In this document: positions 1 through 9,171 of the stretch, one piece after another | Layout: every line of letters starts with the position of its first letter | Position numbering within the stretch: the stretch's first letter is position 1 | DNA from: Streptomyces sp. CNQ-509 | Lineage (GTDB): Bacteria > Actinomycetota > Actinomycetes > Streptomycetales > Streptomycetaceae | Reading direction: 5' to 3' | Length of the DNA: 64,000 nucleotides | NCBI RefSeq assembly: GCF_001011035.1 | Contig: NZ_CP011492.1 | Span: forward strand, 1,433,501 to 1,497,500 | Notes under the pieces: model-generated | Told to the model about the DNA's origin: nothing | The model's input: only the letters and a program-made list of their open reading frames with translations | Databases searched by the model: none | Position numbers and translations under genes: made by a program

Positions 1-1187
1 GAGAGGGCCACCAGCGCGACCAGGGCCGCGACCAGCGCGGGCAGCGGACGGCGCTGTACGGCGCCCGCCAGGGCGCGCCAGCGGCTGCCCTCGACCTTGC
101 CCTTGGCCGCCGCCTTCTCGGCGCGCTTGAGGACGTGGCGCTGGATGCGCCGGCCGAGCACGGCCAGCAGCGCGGGCAGCAGCACCAGCGACGCGGCCAT
201 CGTGACCAGTACGGTCAGCGCCACCGAGAGCGCCACGCCCTGCAGCGAGCCGAGGCCGAGGGCGACGAGGCCGAGGAGGGCGACGATGACGGTGCAGCCG
301 GCGAAGAAGACCGTGCGGCCGGCGGCGTCGAGCGCGATACGGACGGCGGTGTCCCGGTCGGCGCCGCGGATCAGCTCGTGGCGGTACCGGTAGAAGATGA
401 GCAGCGCATAGTCGACGCCGACGCCCAGGCCGACGAGCATCATGATCGGCGGGGTGAAGTCGGCGACGGTGAAGAAGTGCCCGGCCAGGGTGATCAGGCC
501 GACGGCGGTGCCGACCGCGAACAGCGCGGTGACCAGCGGCACCGCGGCGGCCACCAGCGAGCCGAAGAGCAGTACGAGGATCACCAGTGCCGCGAGCATG
601 CCCGCGCCCTCGGCGCCGCCGCCTCCCTCCTCCTCGGCGCCGCGCACGGCCTCGCCGCCCAGCTCGATCTGGAGCGCGTCGGTACGTGCGTCCTGCGCGG
701 TGTCGATGATCTTCTCGACGTCCGCCTTGGGCACGGTCTCCGCCTTGCCGTCGAGGGTGACGGTGGCGTACGCGACGTCGCCGCCCTCGGAGACGGCCGC
801 GCCGCCGTCGGCGTACGGGCTGCGCACGTCCACGACGCTCGGCAGCCCGCGCACCTGCTCCAGCAGGCGCTCGACGTCCTGCTCGGTGCCCGCGGCGCGC
901 AGCCCCCGCTCGTCCTTGAACACGATCTCCACGCTGTCGCCCGCCTGCGCCGAGCCGTGCTTCTCCAGCAGGTCGGTGGCGGCCTGGGAGCCGGTGCCGG
1001 GGAGGGAGAAGTCGTTGCGCCAGTTGCTTCCGGCGCCCTGGGAGGCGGCGGTGACGCCGAGGAGGACGACGATCCAGAGGAGGATCGCCAGTCGTCGGCG
1101 GCGGCGCGACCAGTCGGCGAGCCGTGCGAAGAGGCCGGGGCGGGTGGCGGGGGCGGTGGGCGGCGGATCAGCGCGGTGTGCGGACAT
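1..1187 (-). CDS. MMPL family (RND-like) membrane exporter, 3' end cut by window
   Basis: Predicted membrane protein of the MmpL/RND export family, which moves lipids or hydrophobic drugs using the proton gradient. About 395 residues are present and the reading frame is still open at base 1, so the C-terminal part lies outside; family members are usually 700 residues or more. Reading leftward from ATG at 1187, residues 1-35 are basic cytoplasmic sequence, then comes a membrane segment, an extracytoplasmic domain of roughly 150 residues, and a run of membrane helices containing GVGVDYALL, the charged-residue motif typical of MMPL helix 4. It lies downstream of and in the same direction as the two-component genes 1632-3496, separated by 444 bp. 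That makes it a likely target of that regulator (inference). Substrate cannot be told. Confidence 0.85.
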   Translation of the reverse strand, partial: MSAHRADPPPTAPATRPGLFARLADWSRRRRRLAILLWIVVLLGVTAASQGAGSNWRNDFSLPGTGSQAATDLLEKHGSAQAGDSVEIVFKDERGLRAAGTEQDVERLLEQVRGLPSVVDVRSPYADGGAAVSEGGDVAYATVTLDGKAETVPKADVEKIIDTAQDARTDALQIELGGEAVRGAEEEGGGGAEGAGMLAALVILVLLFGSLVAAAVPLVTALFAVGTAVGLITLAGHFFTVADFTPPIMMLVGLGVGVDYALLIFYRYRHELIRGADRDTAVRIALDAAGRTVFFAGCTVIVALLGLVALGLGSLQGVALSVALTVLVTMAASLVLLPALLAVLGRRIQRHVLKRAEKAAAKGKVEGSRWRALAGAVQRRPLPALVAALVALVAL

Positions 1188-1631
1188 GATGCCAGCGTGG
1201 GTGGCCGGATGCGGCGGGCACGTCGGCCGGGCGCGGACACCGCCACTACCCCGCTGGTTGCGCCCGTCGCCGGTCCCGTACTACCCGGGTTGCGCCCGCC
1301 CCCGTAACGCCGCCGCGTCCCCTAGGGGGCGCGGGCGGATCCCCTACGGCCCGGCACCGGCGCCCTCGGCGCGGCGGGGGTCGGGCGGAGGGCGGCGGGG
1401 TCGTGAGGGTCCGGGGGACGGGTCGTTGTCGGCGGGGCGGCCTACCCTTGGGCGGGTGCGTGGGGGACGTGGGGCTGGCGCGTGAATGCGGGGGCGTCGG
1501 GACGGGCGTGCGGAGTCGGCGACGTGTGGATCGGGCGCACGGAATCAGGCACCCCAGACCGGGCGCGTGGAGTCGGGTGCGTGGCGACGGGCACGTGACA
1601 CCGCCGGCCGGCGTCGGGACGCGCGGTGCGG
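1188..1631. other. Intergenic region with direct repeats upstream of the MMPL gene
   Basis: No convincing gene; the open frames here lack actinomycete codon bias. Two things stand out. First, a direct repeat: ACTACCC followed by GGTTGCGCCCG occurs at 1245-1266 and again at 1280-1298, with a few bases more between the halves in the first copy, 58-111 bp upstream of the MMPL start. It is a plausible regulator site. Second, a degenerate tandem array with a period of 28-29 bp starts GGGCGTG/GGGCGCA/GGGCGCG/GGGCACG at 1504, 1533, 1561 and 1589. Its role is unknown. Confidence 0.4.
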
Positions 1632-2300
1632 TCAGGGCGCCAGCCAGCCGGGGCGGACCATCCCCGACTCGTACGCCAGCACCACCATCTGCGCCCGGTC
1701 GCGCACTCCCAGCTTCGTCATGATCCGGCTCACGTGCGTCTTCGCCGTCGCCGGGCTCAGCACCAGCCGCGCCGCGATCTCGTCGTTCGTCAGCCCTGCC
1801 GCCACCAGTTGCATCACCTCGGCCTCCCGCTCCGTCAGCGCGTTCAGCCGCGGGCTCGGCTCCGGCGCCTCCACCCGGCCGGCGAACTCGGCGATCAGCC
1901 GCCGCGTCACCGACGGGCTGATCAGGGCGTCGCCGCGGGCCGCCACCCGCACCGCGTGGATCAGCTCCTCCGGCTCGGTGTCCTTGACCAGGAACCCGGC
2001 GGCGCCGGCGCGCAGCGCCCCGTACACGTAGTCGTCGAGGTCGAACGTCGTCAGGATGACGACCCGGACGTCCGCCAGCCGCTCGTCCGCGGCGATCCGC
2101 CGGGCGGCCTCCAGGCCGTCGGTGCCCGGCATCCGGATGTCCATCAGGACGACGTCGGGGCGCAGTTCGCGGCACGCGGCCACCGCCTCGGCGCCGTCGC
2201 TCGCCTCCCCGACCACGTCGAGGTCGTCCTCGTCCGCCAGGATCGAGCGGAAGCCGGCGCGCACCAGCTTCTGGTCGTCCGCGAGCAGAATCCTGATCAT
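1632..2300 (-). CDS. NarL/LuxR-type response regulator
   Basis: DNA-binding response regulator of 222 residues, the usual size. The receiver domain (1-120) has the acidic pair D8-D9, phospho-acceptor D54 in VVLMDIRMPG and K106 in FLVKD. A LuxR-type helix-turn-helix lies at about 155-215 (LTEREAEVMQLVAAGLTNDE). The ATG overlaps the kinase stop codon (ATGA, 2297-2300), so the pair is translationally coupled and almost certainly cognate. The MMPL gene downstream is the nearest candidate target, with a direct repeat in its promoter region. The signal is unknown. Confidence 0.92.
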   Translation of the reverse strand: MIRILLADDQKLVRAGFRSILADEDDLDVVGEASDGAEAVAACRELRPDVVLMDIRMPGTDGLEAARRIAADERLADVRVVILTTFDLDDYVYGALRAGAAGFLVKDTEPEELIHAVRVAARGDALISPSVTRRLIAEFAGRVEAPEPSPRLNALTEREAEVMQLVAAGLTNDEIAARLVLSPATAKTHVSRIMTKLGVRDRAQMVVLAYESGMVRPGWLAP

Positions 2301-3496
2301 GCCTGGGCGTGCTCCGTTCCGTAGGGCAGCCGGGCGGTGACGGCGAAGCCGGCGCCTCCGGGCCGGGGGCCCGCGGCCAGTTCCCCGCCGACCGCCCGCG
2401 CCCGCTCCCGCATCCCGTCGATGCCGCTGCCGCCGCCGGCCGCGGCGGTCCCGGGTCCGGCGCCGGCTCCGCCCCCGGCGCGGGCCTCGGCAGCCGCAGC
2501 CCGGCCGTCGTCCTCCACCGCCAGCCGCAGTTCCCGCTCACCGTAGTCCAGCCGTACGGTCACGGATGTGGCCCCCCGCGCATGCCGCGCGACGTTCGTC
2601 AGCGACTCCTGCACCACCCGGTACGCGGTCAGGTCCAGTTCCGCGGGGAGCGTCCGCTCCGCGCCCGCCACCACCGTCTTCACCCGCAGCCCCGCCGTGT
2701 CCGCCGCCCGCTCCGTCAGCTCACCCAGGCGCGCCAGCCCCGGCGCGGGCGCCGTCGGCGCCTCGTCGTCGACCTGCCGGAGCACCCCCAGCGTGGTGCG
2801 CAGCTCGCGCAGCGTCTCGCGGCTGGTCTCCTTGATGGTGGCCAGCGCGTCGGCGGCGGCCGGGTCGGGAGCGTCGCTCTTCTTCAGCCGGTGCAGGGCG
2901 GCGCCGGACTGGACGTTGATCAGCGAGATGTTGTGCCCGATGACATCGTGCAACTCGCGTGCGATACGCAGCCGTTGCTCGGTCGCGCGCCGGCGTACCT
3001 CGCCCTCGACGTGCGCGCGCCGGCCGTGCCACATCGCGCCCAGCGCCACCACGGCGACCACCCAGCCGGTGAGCATGAACAGCGCGATGCCGTTGACGTC
3101 GTCGTTGCCCGAGAGCGTCCCGGCCGCGGTGCCGGTGACGACGAGCGCGCCCAGCGCCGCCGCCGCGCGCAGCCGCCCGGCGGCGGCCACGCAGTACAGC
3201 GCGATGACGAGCACGACGAACAGCGGGCCGTCGTACGCGCTGGCCACGTAGTAGACGCCGACGGCCGGGATGACGAACGCGCCCACGGCGACCGGATGAC
3301 GGCGGGCGAAGTACAGCGCCCCGCAGGCCAGCACGATGAGCGCCCAGCCCAGCGCCGTCGTCGCCCACGGCTCCCGGCGCTGGCCGATGAACGCCTGCAC
3401 CGTGCCGAGCGCCACCAGCGCACCCGTCCCGGCCGCGAGGGCGGTGTCCGCCGCGCGGCCCTGGGGCAGGCGGAGCTGACGTACGGGCAGGGGCAT
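2297..3496 (-). CDS. DesK-like sensor histidine kinase
   Basis: Membrane histidine kinase of the HisKA_3 class, 399 residues from ATG at 3496. Residues 15-155 hold about five hydrophobic membrane segments with no large sensor domain. The phosphorylation site is H183 in RELHDVIGHN, and a HATPase_c domain follows with an N-box near SLTNVARHA. A Gly/Ala-rich stretch interrupts the end of the ATPase domain. The frame stays open upstream to 3751, but the hydrophobic N-terminus and a TACGCT -10 element 6 nt before the ATG (3503-3508) support a leaderless start at 3496. It overlaps its regulator by 4 bp. Like DesK it may sense membrane state or a membrane-active compound (family-level inference). 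Confidence 0.9.
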   Translation of the reverse strand: MPLPVRQLRLPQGRAADTALAAGTGALVALGTVQAFIGQRREPWATTALGWALIVLACGALYFARRHPVAVGAFVIPAVGVYYVASAYDGPLFVVLVIALYCVAAAGRLRAAAALGALVVTGTAAGTLSGNDDVNGIALFMLTGWVVAVVALGAMWHGRRAHVEGEVRRRATEQRLRIARELHDVIGHNISLINVQSGAALHRLKKSDAPDPAAADALATIKETSRETLRELRTTLGVLRQVDDEAPTAPAPGLARLGELTERAADTAGLRVKTVVAGAERTLPAELDLTAYRVVQESLTNVARHARGATSVTVRLDYGERELRLAVEDDGRAAAAEARAGGGAGAGPGTAAAGGGSGIDGMRERARAVGGELAAGPRPGGAGFAVTARLPYGTEHAQA

Positions 3497-3587
3497 GACC
3501 CCAGCGTACGTGCCCGGGCGCATGCCCCGGAGCGAAGGCGCCGGGGTCCCGCGAGCCCCGGCCGTACAGCCCGCGGAGGGCACGCAC

Positions 3588-3631
3588 GGCGGAAGCCCGC
3601 CGCCCCCCGGAGGGGACGACGGGCTTCCGTC
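3588..3631 (-). terminator. Intrinsic terminator after rpsA
   Basis: Inverted repeat GGAAGCCCG (3591-3599) / CGGGCTTCC (3620-3628), extended to 12 bp with one wobble pair, 41 bp past the rpsA stop. There is no U-tract, as is common in streptomycetes. Confidence 0.7.
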
Positions 3632-3671
3632 CGTCGTGCTGCGTACTGCTACCCGGGCCGCCGGCCCGCGA

Positions 3672-5165
3672 TCAGCTCTGGCCGCCGGCCAGCTTCTCGC
3701 GGAGGGCCGCCAGCGCCTCGTCCGAGGCCAGCGCGCCGGAGTCGTCCGCACCCTCGGAGGAGTACGAACCGCCGCCGGACGGTGCCGGCGCCGAGTCGCC
3801 CGCCTCGGCCGCCGCCTGGGCGTCGGCCTCGCGGGACTTGACGACCTGCGCCTGGTGCTGCTCGAAGCGGGCGTGGGCCTCGGCGTACTGGCCCTCCCAC
3901 TCCTCGCGCTGCTTCTCGTACCCGTCGAGCCACTCGTTGGTCTCGGGGTCGAAGCCCTCGGGGTAGATGTAGTTGCCCTGGTCGTCGTACGACGCCGCCA
4001 TGCCGTAGAGCGTCGGGTCGAAGTCGACGGCCATCGGGTCGGGCCCGAAGGTCTCGTTCGCCTGCTTCAGCGAGAGGCTGATGCGGCGGCGCTCCAGGTC
4101 GATGTCGATGACCTTGACGAAGATCTCGTCCCCGACCTGGACGACCTGCTCCGGGATCTCCACGTGGCGCTCGGCCAGCTCGGAGATGTGGACCAGGCCC
4201 TCGATGCCCTCGTCGACGCGGACGAACGCGCCGAACGGCACCAGCTTCGTGACCTTGCCGGGCACGACCTGACCGATCTGGTGCGTCCGCGCGAACTGCT
4301 GCCACGGGTCTTCCTGGGTCGCCTTCAGGGACAGCGAGACGCGCTCGCGGTCCATGTCGACGTCCAGGACCTCGACCGTGACCTCCTGGCCGACCTCGAC
4401 GACCTCGGACGGGTGGTCGATGTGCTTCCAGGACAGCTCGGACACGTGCACCAGGCCGTCCACGCCGCCCAGGTCCACGAAGGCGCCGAAGTTGACGATC
4501 GAGGAGACCACACCCGACCGCACCTGGCCCTTCTGGAGGGTGGTGAGGAAGGTCTGGCGGACCTCGGACTGGGTCTGCTCGAGCCAGGCACGGCGGGACA
4601 GAACCACGTTGTTCCGGTTCTTGTCCAGCTCGATGATCTTGGCTTCGAGCTCCTTGCCGACATAGGGCTGGAGGTCGCGTACGCGGCGCATCTCGACCAG
4701 CGACGCGGGGAGGAAGCCCCGCAAGCCGATGTCGAGGATGAGACCGCCCTTGACGACCTCGATGACGGTACCGGTGACGATGCCGTCCTCTTCCTTGATC
4801 TTCTCGATGGTGCCCCACGCACGCTCGTACTGCGCGCGCTTCTTCGAGAGGATCAGCCGGCCTTCCTTGTCCTCCTTCTGGAGCACAAGGGCCTCGATCT
4901 CGTCGCCGACGGCGACGACCTCGTTCGGGTCGACGTCGTGCTTGATCGAGAGTTCCCGGGAAGGGATGACACCCTCGGTCTTGTAGCCGATGTCGAGCAG
5001 GACCTCGTCCCGGTCGACCTTCACGATGACGCCGTCGACGATGTCGCCGTCGTTGAAGTACTTGATCGTCTCGTCGATCGCGGCGAGGAAGGCTTCCTCG
5101 GAACCGATGTCGTTGACCGCGACCTGCGTCGTGGCGGCCGCGGTGTTCTCGGTGCTGCTCGTCAT
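3672..5165 (-). CDS. rpsA: 30S ribosomal protein S1
   Basis: Ribosomal protein S1 of the small subunit, which binds mRNA and helps initiation. The protein is 497 residues from ATG at 5165; actinobacterial S1 is about this size and has four S1 (OB-fold) repeats rather than the six of E. coli. The repeats are at about 33-103, 120-190, 205-278 and 291-363. The last two carry the diagnostic NFGAFVDL and PFGAFVRV and end RVSLSLKA and RISLSLKQ. The C-terminal 130 residues are acidic and Ala/Ser-rich without a recognisable fold. The frame is open upstream to 5369, but the sequence before MTSSTENTAA is unlike S1. A consensus promoter at 5375-5403 gives a leader of about 200 nt, and a hairpin at 3588-3631 ends the unit, so the gene looks monocistronic. 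Confidence 0.98.
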   Translation of the reverse strand: MTSSTENTAAATTQVAVNDIGSEEAFLAAIDETIKYFNDGDIVDGVIVKVDRDEVLLDIGYKTEGVIPSRELSIKHDVDPNEVVAVGDEIEALVLQKEDKEGRLILSKKRAQYERAWGTIEKIKEEDGIVTGTVIEVVKGGLILDIGLRGFLPASLVEMRRVRDLQPYVGKELEAKIIELDKNRNNVVLSRRAWLEQTQSEVRQTFLTTLQKGQVRSGVVSSIVNFGAFVDLGGVDGLVHVSELSWKHIDHPSEVVEVGQEVTVEVLDVDMDRERVSLSLKATQEDPWQQFARTHQIGQVVPGKVTKLVPFGAFVRVDEGIEGLVHISELAERHVEIPEQVVQVGDEIFVKVIDIDLERRRISLSLKQANETFGPDPMAVDFDPTLYGMAASYDDQGNYIYPEGFDPETNEWLDGYEKQREEWEGQYAEAHARFEQHQAQVVKSREADAQAAAEAGDSAPAPSGGGSYSSEGADDSGALASDEALAALREKLAGGQS

Positions 5166-5503
5166 GTGGGATTGGGCTCCGGTACGGGCAAGTTGAGTCG
5201 TCGTCACTCCACGCCGAGAGCCCTGTGATCGCACCGCCGAAGCCGGACAGCCTAAGAGGCGCTTTCCCGACTCCACTCGGAAGTCCGGCAGCGCCTCGTG
5301 AACCGAGGGGACATACAACAGATGCGAGCGCGGCCTGCTCCGTCCGAGGCGCGCAGGCCCGCAGCGCAACTTGTAGCATACGGGGGCAGCCGGGCATGGT
5401 CAATGCGCGAAGAGTGCACCTGGGGCATGCCGCCCTATACCCGGCAGTAGTGGCGCTCCGTCACTCTCGCGCGTGGCAGGAAGGTACGACGACGGTCCGG
5501 CCG
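5166..5503. other. Divergent intergenic region rpsA / methyltransferase
   Basis: Holds the rpsA promoter and its roughly 200-nt leader. No clear promoter for the rightward methyltransferase gene was found, although CTATACCC at about 5434 could contribute a -10. No small gene is evident. Confidence 0.5.
5375..5403 (-). promoter_or_regulatory. rpsA promoter, HrdB (sigma-70) type
   Basis: On the minus strand, -35 TTGACC (5398-5403) and -10 TATGCT (5375-5380) are separated by exactly 17 bp. This close match to the principal sigma factor consensus suits strong constitutive expression of a ribosomal protein gene. Transcription should start near 5368. Confidence 0.8.
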
Positions 5504-6382
5504 ATGATCCACGAGTACGAAAACGGTACGGACGGTGCCGGCGGTGCCGCTGACGCGGATGTTCCGGCAGAGGCTACCCGACGGCCCGTCCCCGCGCGGG
5601 AAACCCGGCAAGCGAGCCGTGGTTGGTGGGACCGCAACGCCGACGACTACCAGCGCGAGCACGGCGGCTTCCTCGGCGGCGCGGACGGCGCCCGTTTCAT
5701 CTGGGGCCCCGAAGGGCTGGACGAGGCCGAGGCCCGGCTGCTCGGTCCCGCGGACTCGCTGACCGGACAGGCGGTGCTGGAGGTGGGCGCGGGCGCCGCG
5801 CAGTGCTCGCGCTGGCTCGCCGAGCAGGGGGCGCGGCCCGTAGCACTCGACCTCTCGCACCGTCAGTTGCAGCACGCGCGCCGCCTGGCCCTCGAAGCGC
5901 CGGAAGGGGCTGCGCCGTTCCCGCTGCTCCAGGCGGACGCGACGGCGCTGCCGTTCCGCGACGGGGCATTCGACCTGGCGTGCTCCGCGTACGGCGCCGT
6001 GCCGTTCGTCGCCGCACCGGTCGCGGTGATGCGGGAGGTCAGGCGGGTGCTGCGGCCCGGCGGGCGGTGGGTCTTCTCGGTCACCCACCCCGTGCGATGG
6101 GCGTTCCCGGACGAACCGGGGCCCGAGGGGCTCTCCGTCGCCGCCTCGTACTTCGACCGCACGCCGTACGTCGAGCAGGACGACGAGGGGCGCGCGCTGT
6201 ACGTCGAGCACCACCGGACGCTCGGCGACCGGGTGCGCGACGTGGTCGCGGGCGGGTTCCGGCTGCTGGACCTGGTGGAGCCCGAGTGGCCGCAGTGGCA
6301 CGACCAGGAGTGGGGCGGCTGGTCGCCGCTGCGCGGGCACCTCATCCCCGGCACGGCGATCTTCGTCTGCGAAGCGGCCTGA
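5504..6382 (+). CDS. Class I SAM-dependent methyltransferase
   Basis: Small-molecule type methyltransferase (Methyltransf_11 class), about 292 residues. It has a conserved opening (WWDRNADDYQREHG), motif I VLEVGAGAAQCSRWLAE for SAM binding, the acidic end of strand 2 in ALDLSHRQL, and motif IV/V region FRDGAFDLACSAYGAVPFV. The C-terminal part has HPVRWAFPDEPGPEG and a Trp-rich end. This arrangement is common in actinobacterial methyltransferases near rpsA; the substrate is not known. Start choice is uncertain: ATG 5504 has no clear ribosome-binding site, and the frame is open further upstream. It is divergent from rpsA, and hrpB follows after 60 bp in the same direction. Confidence 0.85.
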   Translation: MIHEYENGTDGAGGAADADVPAEATRRPVPARETRQASRGWWDRNADDYQREHGGFLGGADGARFIWGPEGLDEAEARLLGPADSLTGQAVLEVGAGAAQCSRWLAEQGARPVALDLSHRQLQHARRLALEAPEGAAPFPLLQADATALPFRDGAFDLACSAYGAVPFVAAPVAVMREVRRVLRPGGRWVFSVTHPVRWAFPDEPGPEGLSVAASYFDRTPYVEQDDEGRALYVEHHRTLGDRVRDVVAGGFRLLDLVEPEWPQWHDQEWGGWSPLRGHLIPGTAIFVCEAA

Positions 6383-6442
6383 ACCCGCGGCGGGCAGAGA
6401 CCCCGCGGCCGCCGGGGCACGGTCCGTAGCACACTGGCGTCC

Positions 6443-9121
6443 GTGGCCCTCCGCTCCGACGCACTCGACGCCCTGCCCGTACGGCACGCGCTGCCCGCCC
6501 TGCGCGCGGCCCTCGAAGAACCCGGCGTCGCCGTACTCGGGGCACCGCCCGGCACCGGCAAGACCACGCTCGTACCACTGGCCCTCGCCGGACTCGTCCC
6601 CGGCGCCGGCGACCCGCCGCGCCGGGTGCTCGTCGCCGAACCCCGGCGCATGGCGGCGCGGGCCGCCGCCCGCCGCATGGCGTGGCTGCTCGGCGAGGAG
6701 ACCGGCGACCGGGTCGGGTTCACCGTCCGCGGCGAGCGCCGCGCCGGGCCCCGCACCCGGGTCGAGGTCGTCACCACCGGCGTCCTCCTGCAACGCCTCC
6801 AGCGCGACCCCGAGTTGGCCGGCGTGGACGCCGTACTCCTCGACGAGTGCCACGAACGGCACCTCGACGCCGACACCGCGCTCGCCTTCCTCGTCGACGT
6901 ACGCGCCACCCTCCGCCCCGAACTGCGGCTCGTCGCCGCCTCCGCCACCTCCGACACCGCCGCCTGGGCCCGCCTCCTCACCGCGCCCGACACCGCCGCG
7001 CCCGCCCCCGTCGTACGCGGGGAGGGCACGATGCACGCCGTCGCGATCGGCTACCGCCCCCCGCCCGCCGGCGTACGCCCCGCCCACGGCACCCGCGTCG
7101 ACCCGGCGCTGCTGGCCCACATCGCCGACGTCGTACGCGAAGGGCTGCGCCGGCCGGACGGCGACGTGCTCTGCTTCCTGCCGGGCGTCGGCGAGATCGC
7201 CCGGGTCGCCGGCCTGCTGACGGACACGGCCGCAGACGTCCTGCAGCTGCACGGGCAGGCACCTGCCGAGGTGCAGAACGCCGTACTGCGCGGCAGCGCC
7301 CCCGGCGAACGGCGCGTGATCCTCTCGACCGCGGTGGCCGAATCCAGCCTGACCGTGCCGGGCGTGCGGATCGTCGTCGACGGCGGTCTCGCCCGCGAGC
7401 CGCGCATGGACCACGCCCGCGGGCTCGGCGCCCTCACGACCGTACGGGTATCCGCCGCCACCGCCACCCAGCGGCTGGGCCGGGCCGGGCGCGAAGGCCC
7501 AGGGCTGGCGCTGCGCTGCTGGTCGGAGGCCGAGGACGGGCGGCTACCGCGCTACCCGTCGCCGGAGATCGCCGTCGCCGACCTGGCCGGCTTCGCCCTG
7601 CAGGCCGCTTGCTGGGGCGACCCCGACGCCACCGGACTCGCCCTGCTCGACCTCCCGCCGCCGGGCGCGCTGGCCGCCGCCCGCGACGTCCTGCGGGCGG
7701 TCGGCGCCGTGGACACCGCCGGCCGCCCGACGCCCCGCGGCACCCGCCTCGCCGGCCTCGGCCTGCACCCCCGGCTCGGCCGCGCCCTGCTCGACGCCGC
7801 AGACGAAGCCGGCCCCGGCGCGGCGGCAGAGGCAGTGGCACTGCTCAGCGAGGAACCGCCGCGCATGTACGGCGACGACCTCGCCGCAGCCTGGCGCCGC
7901 GCCCGCCGCGGCGGCGACGCCTACGCCCCCCGCTGGCGCCGCGAGGCCCAGCGCCTGCGGCGCGCGCTGCGAGTACCGGCGGGCGACCGGAACCCCGCGA
8001 ACGCACACCGGGACGACGAGCCCGGCGCCGCGTCGCAGGCACCGGGCGCGGGCGGAGGCGCAGGCCCGCCCGCGGAAGCCCCCGCTCCCGCCGACGACGC
8101 GGCCCGACGCGCCGCTCCGGCCCGCGCACCCGCCCGCGACGGCGGCCGGCCCGGCGACGACGCCGTCGCCGGTCTCGTCGCCGCGCTCGCCTTCCCCGAA
8201 CGCGTCGCCCGGGGACGCGGCGACGGGTCGTACCTCATGGCATCCGGCACCCGCGTAGAGGCCGGCGCCGAATCCGCCCTGCGCGGGCAGCCATGGCTCG
8301 CCGTCGCCGTCGCCGACCGGCCCGTCGGTGCCGCCGGCGCCCGGCTGCGGCTCGGCGCCCCCCTCGACGAGGCCACCGCGCTACGGGCCGCGGAAACCCT
8401 GCTCCGCACCGAGGACGAGGTCACCTGGTCCGCCGAGCGGCACGAAACCGTCGCCCGCCGCGTCACCCGCCTCGGCGCCGTCGAACTCCGCGCCCGGCCC
8501 CTCCCCCGCCCCGACCCCGCGCGCCTGAGGGCCGCCCGCCTCGACGGGCTGCGCCGCGAAGGCACCGGGCTGCTGCGCTGGTCCGAGCACGCCCGCGCGC
8601 TACGCCGCCGGCTGGCGTTCCTGCACGGCGCACTCGGCGACCCCTGGCCCGACGTGTCCGACGACGCACTCCTCGCCCGCGCCGGAGACTGGCTGGACGA
8701 CGACCCGCACCGCATCGACGCCGGCCGCGTACTCCAAGGGCTCCTCCCCTGGGCCCGCGGCGAAGCCGCCCGCCTCGACGAACTCGCCCCGGAACGCATC
8801 GAGGTACCCAGCGGCTCCCGCATCCGCGTCGACTACGAGGACCCCCAGCAGCCCGTGCTCGCCGTCAAGCTCCAGGAACTCTTCGGCCTCGACCGGACCC
8901 CGCGGATCGCGGACGGCCGCGTACCCCTCCTGGTGCACCTGCTCTCCCCCGCCGGCCGCCCCGCCGCCGTCACCGCGGACCTGGAGTCCTTCTGGCGGCA
9001 GGGCTACCCCGCGGTCCGCGCGGAGCTGCGGGGCCGCTACCCGAAGCACCCCTGGCCCGGGGACCCGGCCACCGCCACGCCCACCCGGCACACCACGCGC
9101 CGCACGAACGCCGGGCGCTGA
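6443..9121 (+). CDS. hrpB: ATP-dependent helicase HrpB (DEAH/RHA family)
   Basis: DEAH-box nucleic-acid helicase of 892 residues from GTG 6443. Walker A is PPGTGKTTLVP near residue 35 and the box is DECHERH near residue 135. The SAT-type motif reads ASATSD, and motif VI reads ATQRLGRAGREGPG near residue 340. HA2-like and HrpB C-terminal domains follow, ending in the conserved (K)HPWPGDP. An Ala/Pro-rich linker of about 60 residues (about 515-575) sits between the helicase core and the C-terminal domain, as an actinobacterial embellishment. Bacterial HrpB is not essential, and its RNA or DNA target is not settled. CACACT seven bases before the GTG is a possible weak leaderless -10. Confidence 0.95.
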   Translation: MALRSDALDALPVRHALPALRAALEEPGVAVLGAPPGTGKTTLVPLALAGLVPGAGDPPRRVLVAEPRRMAARAAARRMAWLLGEETGDRVGFTVRGERRAGPRTRVEVVTTGVLLQRLQRDPELAGVDAVLLDECHERHLDADTALAFLVDVRATLRPELRLVAASATSDTAAWARLLTAPDTAAPAPVVRGEGTMHAVAIGYRPPPAGVRPAHGTRVDPALLAHIADVVREGLRRPDGDVLCFLPGVGEIARVAGLLTDTAADVLQLHGQAPAEVQNAVLRGSAPGERRVILSTAVAESSLTVPGVRIVVDGGLAREPRMDHARGLGALTTVRVSAATATQRLGRAGREGPGLALRCWSEAEDGRLPRYPSPEIAVADLAGFALQAACWGDPDATGLALLDLPPPGALAAARDVLRAVGAVDTAGRPTPRGTRLAGLGLHPRLGRALLDAADEAGPGAAAEAVALLSEEPPRMYGDDLAAAWRRARRGGDAYAPRWRREAQRLRRALRVPAGDRNPANAHRDDEPGAASQAPGAGGGAGPPAEAPAPADDAARRAAPARAPARDGGRPGDDAVAGLVAALAFPERVARGRGDGSYLMASGTRVEAGAESALRGQPWLAVAVADRPVGAAGARLRLGAPLDEATALRAAETLLRTEDEVTWSAERHETVARRVTRLGAVELRARPLPRPDPARLRAARLDGLRREGTGLLRWSEHARALRRRLAFLHGALGDPWPDVSDDALLARAGDWLDDDPHRIDAGRVLQGLLPWARGEAARLDELAPERIEVPSGSRIRVDYEDPQQPVLAVKLQELFGLDRTPRIADGRVPLLVHLLSPAGRPAAVTADLESFWRQGYPAVRAELRGRYPKHPWPGDPATATPTRHTTRRTNAGR

Positions 9122-9171
9122 CCGGCGAGACCGCGACCGCGGCGGGCCCGCGTCCCTCAAGCCTGCTCGCC

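Noticed and set aside
135..1307. 390-codon plus-strand frame and others at the left end
   Set aside because: Antisense shadows of the MMPL gene, rich in Arg/Gly/Glu/Asp with no motifs.
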